The notes under the pieces were generated by a model, which was not told the origin of the DNA, searched no databases, and saw nothing but the letters and a program-made list of their open reading frames with translations. DNA of 64,000 nt. It comes from Brachycybe producta (lineage: Eukaryota; Arthropoda; Diplopoda; Playtdesmida; Andrognathidae). This document shows, one piece after another, positions 48,801 to 59,300 of this stretch. Location: NCBI GenBank assembly GCA_036925085.1, contig JAUPFP010000020.1:3652995-3716994 (forward strand). The letters run 5' to 3'. Made by a program: the position numbers and the translations under genes. Numbering within the stretch: the first letter of the stretch is position 1; the number at the start of each line of letters is the position of its first letter.

Positions 48801-50319
48801 CAAGTCGCAAGTGTTCGCAATGTGTATCAAAGGCCAATCAAAATTCATCTACCAGAATGCACTGTGCAAAATAAAATTAGCCCCGTTCCTAGTCCTTACG
48901 CTCGTACATTCCATCTCAATCGATTATGAGGGTTGGAGGCAAAGGCTAACAATGATTTTAGGTAAAGTAGTTGGAGTATGCTGACGGAGGCTGTTTATTT
49001 GGTTTATGGCACGGATTGGTATGACACGAATAGTACTAATGTAATCCCTTGCAGGGTTGCCACCGAATCTCATTCCTGAAATTCCCGACTTCATCAGGTT
49101 TTACATATTTCTTTGTTAAATCTCCCACAATTCTTTTGAAAAAAATTTCCACTTTCCAGACATTTTTTTCCAGGTTGAGTGGCAAACGCTGTCTTGATAA
49201 CTAGCCTCCAGCCTCAAACCAGTGTTGTCGTTTGTCATGGGTAAAGGCTAGTTAGTACACACTGCGATACTTTGTGGCGAAACAATGCCGCAAGGCTATC
49301 GCAAATACATTGTTGCGGAACAGAATCGAGAACCACGATAGTCCTGAAACATTGCTCTGTGTCCGCTGTCTTCCAGCCAAGCCGATTCCGTCCGGGCCTA
49401 GTGTGTATTTATCTATTATATTTTTTTTTTGGTTTTTATTCCATCCAGAATTTTCCTTTCGATTCGGCTGGTTTTAGTTTGGGGCAACCTTAAGAGGCTA
49501 TCGACAATATTTGGTATAGACGTTTAACATGGCGTGTGTATTTGGTTACAGGCAATTAGAAATCGGGACAAACAGAAGTTGGCTCCGCCCTTTTTATGAC
49601 GACCGGCAACTTCTAATTGGTTTGTTGTGTGGTTCGACGTTGAAAAGGGCAGAGCATGTGACGTCAGACTACATAACCAACCAATTAGAAGTTGCCGATC
49701 GTCATAAAAAGGGCGGAGCCAACTTCTGTATGACCTGATTTCTAATTGCCTGTGTTTGGTTTTCGTTTAGTCTTTCCGTCGTCTGCGCTCGCACCTTCTA
49801 CACTTCTACACTTTTCCGATCAACAGTTACTTCGCCGCTTATTTAACTTGAAACCATACTTATTTTTTTATTCACTGTTTTATAGCAGCTGCAATTCAAC
49901 AACTACTTTATTCCCAAAAAAAAAAAATCTGATCTTTTAAATTGACAAGTTGTAATCTCAATTCACTTTATTCAATCCACAAAGAGAAGAACTGAAAAGT
50001 GGACAACTAAATTTAAAATCTCATTGGCTTAATTGACTCTAGGGCGCGTCTTTCTGACACTTTTTCACTTCGAAAACATGAATTCTGGGCTAATTAATTA
50101 AACTTTTTTTCAGAGGTGTTGTCTTTGAAAGGCGTTCAGAAAAGATTAGATTGTATTTGGAGTTGGATAGACAGATGAATGGCAAGCGTTTATTATTGAA
50201 AAGGGGCGCTTTTTGATAAATGATTTATCGGATGACCCAGCTTTTATTTCTGAGACTCCGTTTTTTTCCCTTCTCTCTTCAATTTCATTCAAGGCGATTT
50301 TTTTATTGTTGTAACTTTT

Positions 50320-50361
<42 letters not shown>

Positions 50362-53300
50362 CCTCTCATATTTTCAGCCAATGTGTTAATGAGGTTCAAA
50401 CGCTATATTTTGCTAACAAGCGGTGCTTGGACTCAGTACAAAAATATTGTTAGCATGCTGAATGCAACAGGAAGCAAAACGTTGAGAGAAAGAGCAGCAA
50501 GTGTTTTTTTTCGTGGCTGATTATTTTTTCCGCCCAAATCAGAGGAGGAAAAGAAACAATGAAAAGCATTGTGGAAAAGTTGCATTTCATTAAAAATGGA
50601 AGATATGCCCGGCTGTAGACAAGGCAGTAATATTTACACGTGATTCCTGGCACTGTTTTCTTGAATAAAATATAACTACCAAGAGCCCGGTTGTCACGAG
50701 GCTAGTTTAAAAGCCACTAGTAAGTTATTATTTACACGGGGATAGTAAAAATCCAGTGGCAAGTGGCTAGTTTTATTAATAATTTAATTATTTCTTTCGA
50801 ATACCACTTCGTCACGATGCCGAACAGCAAATTCACTAGCCCCGTAACTGAGCAAGTTGGTGTTTCCAAGCAATGACCGGAAGAGGGCAGTAGACCACGT
50901 GACCGATAAAAATACAGTATAGTAGTCGCGCGTCTTCAAATCGAGGGCAAGTTACTAGTGAGGCTGTTTCTAGTGAGTAAATTTACAGATCTGCAAGCAC
51001 TAGCGGCTAGTAAAGTAGCTACATAACACACCTCAGAAGAGGCTACATCACAAAATTACTTTGAAAAATCTCCAAAGAGCGCTATAGCTTCGTTTTTCCA
51101 TTAAACCCATAGACCCGATGTTAAAGAAAAACACGGTAATTTTTAAAATAAACCGTCGCGGTGGCAATATGTTTATTTTTCATATTTAAAGTTGTCCAAT
51201 ATTAAGTTTTCAAAGTGCAATGTGCACCTTAAATCGAGTGACAGAATGACAAAAAATTGGTAAGTGCAGTTCTATTTTTAAAAACTATTTCAAAATCGCG
51301 AATTTCTAACTCTTATGTTAAACTCCATTGAGTACGCGCTCGTAAAGAAAAAAAACATACATTAAAATTGCTCGTAAAAATACCTAAAAATAATTTTAAA
51401 AAACCAGAAAAAAAGCAGCACGTGCGCCAATGTGTTGGCTTCACTGTGGTTTAATTGTGGTTTTTAAAATTATTTTAGGTATTTTTCCAACGTTTTAATG
51501 GATGTTTTTTCTTTTCTTCTTATGAGCGCATAATCAGTGAAGTTTTAACATATTAGTTAGAAATTCGCGATTTTAAAATAGTTTTTAAGAATAAAAGCAC
51601 AAATGCTTGCAAGTATGTTTGGCCGTTTTTTTTTTAATCACTGGAATTGGAATTTCAGAAAATAAATTTCATGACTTTTCCAGGAGGATTTAACACATCT
51701 TTTGCAAAATTCACCGACTCTCGTGAAAATTCTGATTTCGTCACATTTCCTAGGTTGCGTGGCAATCTCGGTTAAGTGATTCATTCAGCTATATTATACG
51801 GTTCTGGTTCCTAAAGCACTGTTCCAAGGTTTGTAAACGTTGCTTTTGAAATGCAGCGTAAGATTGCCAAGCTGCTTGTAATTCAGCAGCTTAGTTGTTT
51901 TTTTTTTGGGGGGGGGGGCGATTAAAAATGCAACCAGTAATAACACAAAAGTACGGATCCCTGTTGAGGACAAAGAATATTTTTTACCTCGTCCGGACGA
52001 GATACTAAGTCGGGTCAGGATGAAAGAATGAACATTGTAGGGTAACTAAAACCTGAAACAGAATTCATTCAGAATTAACTGAACACTACTAACATAGGTG
52101 CGGAACAACATAACCATTTTTTAAATTAAATCATGTGATTTTTTTTTTACAAAAAAGTATAGTGCTCCTCCAATTCTATATGCAGTCTGTTTCGGGGTTT
52201 AGAGTTACCCTACAATGTCAATCTTTTCATCCAGACCTGACTTATTATCTCGTCCGGACGAGATAAAAAAAATATTCCATGTCCTCAAGAGGGCTCCGTA
52301 CATCAGTTATTTTTTTTAGCGCTTTTCCGGTTTATCCACATTATTTTACTTTGATTTGAAGCCCAATTAATTGCAAAAAGGCAATCCATACAAATTCCAT
52401 CAAACAATGCAAGCGACAAATGTTGCTTGTAACTGTGTCAGGAAAGAAATCCTAAAAAAAGTCTGAAGAGTTGCAATTACACACAGGTACACACAAACCA
52501 CACGTAAAAAGCCCCCCCCCCCACTTTTTTTTTTACTCGCGAACAAAACATGTACAAGTCTAGTACATACCATAAGTATACAGGTTTGGTACCCATAATG
52601 AGGGGAATTTGAAATTGAGGGGTGGAGCCGCTCGTTAACGACATGACAAACAAACGATCTTTGGCCAACATTAATCAAACGCAGCAAAAACGAATGAATC
52701 CGTCCATCAAGTGTCATACGAGGAGCTCATAAGCACATCAATCATAATCATCATCTTCGAGCAGCTCTTTCTCTTTTTTTCTCTCTCTCTCTCTCTCTCG
52801 TAAAAAGACTTACGAAGAGATACGGTATTTCTAACACCAAGACAGAAAAGAAAAAACGAAAGATCATCGTGACGAGGATTGTGTTGTCGAAGATCGTTAT
52901 CGCCGTTCTTTGCTTACGAGGCAATTTTAACTAATGCGAAAGAATGTTGCAGTTCGGAAACTAAAACATCACTCCCAACTCTGGATAATCTGCGTTTCGA
53001 GAACAATTTTAAGCAAAACTTGCAACTGTTTTAAAAACTCGAAGAGCAAATAAATCACTTAAAAAGTAGGCAGTTTTCGAACTGTTTAAAAATCTGGCTA
53101 AAAACCAGATTTTGATTTGTTTTCCTAGACGCAATTTTAATATCGAAATCACCAGAGAGAACTCATGATTATTCTCGTTTTATTTTTTTGTAAATTTGGA
53201 AGTATTTTAGAAACTAGAAGAGTAACTGAATCGTTTCAAGGGGATTTGTTTGCTGCCTGCCGTCTTTACAAATGAACTTTTTCTGGTGGTTTGAAAATTA

Positions 53301-56300
53301 CAAAGTTTCAAATTCTGAACATTCTGAGACATTTTTTTGTTTCACTTTTGGACCAAGTGGACGCAAAACCACTTCAAGGTGGTTGAATAGATATTTATTT
53401 TTTTTTATCCCCCCGAATGGCGCCACTGCAGTGGCTATTATGTTCTAGGCGGTCTCTTCTCCCCACCCTGCGGTTTTGAGAAAATTTATATTTTTCAAGC
53501 GAACGTTTTTTTTCAGGAGAAAAATTACGAAAAAATTCAAAAGCGTTTTAAAAACTAGAATAGTTTGATGATAATATTAGAAGTTTTTTTTTACGATGAT
53601 ATCTTTCAAAATAAACTTTTTATGACAGTTTGGAAAAAAGGTGAAAATAGTTTTTCATGAAAAGTCAATGAAAAACCTAAATTACAAACTGAACGATAAA
53701 CGTTTAAAACGTAGCATGACCTACCAATCCAGTTTCGAAACCAATTCGAATTATTTTCATGTTATTAAAAAAAACCGTTTGCTTGACGTTTTTGCGTCCA
53801 AGTTTTGCAAAAACAAAACGTCTATGAAACATAGCTTTAGCCACTGCAGTGACCCCATCCGGAGGAGACCAAAAACAATAATTATATATTCAGCCACCTT
53901 AAGATGGTTTATGAACAACTCATTTTCTTTAAGTCATTTTCAAAATCACATAAAAAGCATATTTTGAAAAGATATAAACTGGAGAGAGCTTAAAAATCGG
54001 GTCGAATCAAGTTAAAGTTCAAGTGTCACCCTTTTCCTTCTTGAATTTGGCCCTTTAAAAAAAATTACAGCCATAACGATAACAGACAAACGTCTTAATC
54101 ACGTGTCTCCCTTAATTAACGAGACTGTCTCGGGGTCGTAACCCAACCCATCACTCAGCCCGAGAAACACCAACAAGTTCACAAAACCATCCTTTGTATT
54201 ACCTTAATAGCTTTCACAATCAAAACAAAACAAAAAAAGCTCCCTTTGTTCAAACTAACTTGTAAGAAAAACAACAAACGTTTCGAGCCCTCAACAACCT
54301 CAGTTATGTTTTTTTTTTCGAAAGACTCCGTTAGACAACGTATCAATCATTTCTTTTATTATTATTGAATGGTAGTGAAAGGAAGGCACAGGTCCACTCA
54401 TGAATAAGGGAGAGAGGGTTAAAGGTTCGAACACCCACCCAAAAAAAAAAGTCTAAATACAAATACCACTTGCATCTTACACAACAAGCAGCCATTTTTG
54501 TGTGATTGGCCTCTCATTTCCTTCGCAAACATAATTGCTGACAAGCATCACAAAGTGGCCAGTGCCGGAGTAGGCCCTCCTCCAAACACTGACTGAAAAC
54601 TAGAGCCAACCGTGGACGGGTGTTCATTCAACTCGTACTTTTTCAACACGAGGCATCACAAAAAAGGTGTAAAGCAGCAGTAAAATCGCCAATCGATTGA
54701 AACTGTTGTTTCAGGAGACAAATATGCCATTTGGGTCCAAATGTTGGCATGTCACTAGAACTTCCTAGTTCTAGTGAATTAGAATGCCGGGTTCACACAC
54801 TTCTAACTTAACTCATTAGCTTAAAACAGAACAACGTGCTGGAAGAGATCTTCCATAGTCAAAATATATTTTTGGAAAAGAAGACCAGAAATTTGCATCA
54901 GTTCTCTAGCCTTTATTTCTTCAATAAGCATTGGATGACCGTGTCTACTTATTACGGGGGTTTCTAGTAAGAATTCCATCTAATAATGCTCTCTGTTCTT
55001 TACAGCTAGCAATCGGTTCAACGAGGGCAGGCTTTGGTCAGCTCTACAGTCTTGCGAGCGATTCTCACTGAAGTTCATCCAGTACAAAGGTTACACTGTC
55101 AGAATGTACGAGCGTATTTACTAGGGATGGAGCATTCGAATCCTCGAATCCGGATCACCTCGTCCCACCTCTAGTATTTACCTTTAACAAATCTTGCAGC
55201 TCCACGCTGTATCTTTTCTATTTCATGTATTAAGATTACCTCGAAAAGGATTCCAAATTGGGGAAGAATATTCTAATAGTGTTCGGACAAGAGTAAACAA
55301 ACAGCCCTCTTTTGTTCTCCTCCAAGCATGGCCCCTTTCATCTACATAATTGCACTTTTTGCCAAGGTAATACGCACTGAAACAGTCTGGTTACACCATA
55401 AAGCCTGGTTTACACGGGTAGAGTTTTTAGTAGAGTACTGGGTAGAGTAGAGTAACTACCTGTAGAAACACGGCAAAAGCAGTAGAGTACTGGTTTGCTA
55501 GTAGAGTAGAGTACTATCGCACACGTGGCAAGGTACTTACCCCCTCCACCTCGAAACACTACTAGCCTCCCCACTATACCCGTGTAGACTCAACTTTCTT
55601 CAGTAGAGTAGAGTGACTGGTAGAGTTCAGTCTACTCTCCTCGCTACTCTACTAAAAACTCTACCCGTGTAAACCAGCCTCAAGTGATAAAATTCAATCA
55701 ATGAATACACCGAAGTCAAGAAATTTACGACCGACAACGACATGCGCGGCTGTGGTCGGTTGTAAATTTCTTGACTTCGCTTCCTCATCTTTCCCGATAT
55801 TCGACAGAAAACCTACACGTCGACAGAAAATAAACTACTGCTTATCGAGCAACCAAAACGTAACACTTTCATTACATCAAATTGCATCCCTTGTGTCGAA
55901 AGTTAATTATAAACTACTTCATCGTTCTATTACTACTGACAAGACAAGCCACGAGAGGAAACAAAAAGCAGTAAGCATTCAACACTCACCATAGCCTCCG
56001 TATCGCGCCGCTCCGTATCCGCTGCGATCATCGTACGTCTGCGTTGCAGTGGCTCCGCCGTACGGCTGAGGAGCATAGGCTCCACCCACGAGCGGTTGAA
56101 TATCGCTCCTTCCTTGGTTCGGATCGTAAGCAGGTTTCATCGGATTGGACCCAGCTCCACTGTAGTCTTGAGTGGGCGTCGGATAACCACCGCGATCGGC
56201 AGTTCCGTAACCGCCACCACCACCGCTCATGTCTCTGTTCACTTGCGACACGTAATCGTTTCCACCGGGATAGCTGTTGTTATCCGGGTAGTTGCCAGTC

Positions 56301-59300
56301 ATTCTGAAAAATATTAAGTCAAAATATTTAAGCAAATTCAACAAAACCGCGGAAGAAAAACTAAAAACCTTCCCCTTATTTTTTTTTATTGTTGTTTCAC
56401 AATTGAAACGCCATCATCAAAATAAAAAAAACTGATGATGAAACAATTCTTCCATGTGAAACAGTTTCGTATCGGCTTTCTGTTGTCTGTTTTGATAAAC
56501 ACAAAACAGGTTTGACGAAAGCCCCCCCCCCCACAGCTTTACACCAGTAAATACAAAAAAAAACATGTCTAGAATTAAATCTGAAATTATACTTTTGACA
56601 AAACGAGTAGGAACTTTCTAAATAAGCTTAGTACAGTTTTTACTTAAAAGCCGCAAACAGGCCGAAATTAAACGTTTGCGGACAGCTCAATAGCTGCTTG
56701 CAAGCATAATATCTATAGGAATTAGTGCGTTTGCATGGCGAACAGCACTCGAGATTTTGTTTGTTAGATCGTCAAGAGTTTGGGGTTGTTAAATTTGATT
56801 GCAATAATTCGGCACAAATTGTTTGTAATAATTATAAACTGGCGAGATGAGCTCACTCGCGTCTAGAACCGGGTTCTCTGTTCAGCAGATGTTCAAAAAC
56901 GAACCCTTTGATGTACCGCCTCATGAGCGAACTTTGTACCAGTTCGCAAACAGCTCTACAGTCAGTTCTCGAGCTCAAGCCTAAACCGGGTTCTGCTTCT
57001 GTTCGCGAGCTGGTCCGGAACTGTTCTAGAACGACTTGCGAGCTTAACTTGTACCGAAAACTAAGCCTGCGATTTTTTTTCCACAGACGTCACCCATTGT
57101 CTACCGCATATCACCAAAACGTGAGCTAACCTCTAGAGGGTTGTAGTGACGAATACAATTGCCTTGGTTATGCTATTAAGTTCATACTTAGGGTTGTATT
57201 CCTAGTCAAAGGTAGTGCACGCTAAACACGTGAACTTGTGATAGGAAGTTTCATATAAATTTTAATGAGTTGAAGACTTAAATCAACGGTTAGTGACACG
57301 TAATGCTAACAGCAAACCTTCAGATGAATTTTACACCTAAGTTCATGATTTAATTCTAGGACACAGCACCGCCTAGAGCGTACTTTGTGCTGCTTTGCAA
57401 ACAGCTCTAGAACTGTTTTGCGAGCTTCCGACTAAACCAGGTTCTGTTTCTGTTCGCAAACTGTTCGAGAACGGCCCGTGAGCTTGGTCAGGTACATGGC
57501 TTTAGATGGCTTACCAAAGGCTGATTTTCGAACACTTGATTATTCTGCATTTCAGGAGCAAAATTAAGAGAAACTAGAAAATGTTTCAGAAACGACAAAA
57601 GTTCACTCAATCTGGCTGAATAGATGATTCTTTTCAAACATTTCATATATATGCTGATACCAATATATTAACATACTCAACTATCGCCAGTGATACAAAT
57701 TGGGTCGCCTATGTATCATTCAACCTCTAGTTACCTTAAATCTCTCGATTACACAGAACTTTTTACAACCGTAAATCACAACTTGGCTGCGAAAACCAAT
57801 AACACAACAGCATCATCGAATTCCGTTCGCAACCGAACGTCAAATTCTACTAAAAAAAAAAACGCAAAACTTACTGAGATCTGTATGTAGGAGTTCCATA
57901 ACCAGCGCCATTTGGACCACCGCCAACGCCACCAACACCACCCGGCCCACTCATTCCGCCAACGGAAGCACCACCCAATCGGCCAGGTTGAAGACTCTGA
58001 TAACCACCGCGATCGTCACTACCACGATTCATTCCAAAACCACCGTCTTCTCCGGGGTAACCGTTACCACCAGACGGAACTCTGTAGAACATACAATACA
58101 TCAAAACAGTATCAGTGTTTGAAGAACACATACAGTAAGTAGAACGACGACTATCGGAACGAACGACGGACATGACTAGTTCCGATAATCAAAAGTTAAT
58201 ATAATCGAACTCGCACTAAAAAAAAAAGTAGCAAAAAAAAAAAAAAAAATAGCCTTATTCATATTCATTAAGAGCCTAGACACTCCAGTTCCACGTGCCG
58301 CATGAGACACGGTCAATTTTGCAGTTCAAAAATTGCCTAAATGGCTGTAGCAACCGAACGGCAATTTGAAATGTCATGAATTTACCGCGTTACCTGTACA
58401 CATATAATATACACAATTTATCTTAATGATCAGAGATGATTTTAAAGAAACGAGAGGTGGCTACCAAAATGGACCTTTTCGAAGTCAACGGTCTTTAAAG
58501 AGACCATTTACCTCCAGAAAATACTTTTCAAAATTTTGTCAAGAATTATTCAACAATTACCAAAACGATTTTTAAAATTCAACATAAGTCATTAATATAA
58601 TTTAAAAATTAAAAATCAATTACCTTCATATAAATGGACTTTATCAGATAGATGCGTCACCAAACAGACATTGGCAATAAAAACAAAACAAGTATACGCT
58701 CCATTACTCCCTATTCCCTCTATTCATTTCAAAGTACTATGGATTTAACATTTGAATTATATCCACCTGCTACGTGGCTATCCAGTTCATGTGAAAGTTG
58801 TATTGAGCTTAATATGACTAGGGAATACACGCAAATGAATTAGGTATTATGGAAATGTGAGGCCAGGTTCAGTTGGAAATTTAAAATGGCGTCGTTTGGT
58901 TTAAAATCGTTGGGCAAGTCTCGATAATATTTTGAAAAGAAATCTCTGGAGGTAATTCTCTAACATGGATAAAAGCAAATTTAAGATAATTCAAAATTGT
59001 ATCAAATAAAAACGCCTTTAAATATATTACAATAAACAGATGTTAATACGTGGCCACAACATTCATGAAGAAATTACAACGTTAATTATCGTCAAAAACT
59101 CAACTTAAAGGCACTTAGGTGGCTAGAATCGCGACGATGTTTTTAGAAACATCAAATTTCGCTTAACGTTGCGTCTATGGAGTCATGCAACGCGTGCACA
59201 CTGAAGTGTGAGGGACTCTAGGCTCTTAAATAAAACGTTCTAAATCTTCAAAGCAATTCCCTTGAAGCATTTAAAAATTTCGCCTTGTGATAAAAAACCC

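Noticed and set aside
55979-56344. Exon 5 as a single-exon gene starting at its own ATG
   Set aside because: Strong splice sites on both sides and matching phase show it is an internal exon; the ATG codon is internal Met.
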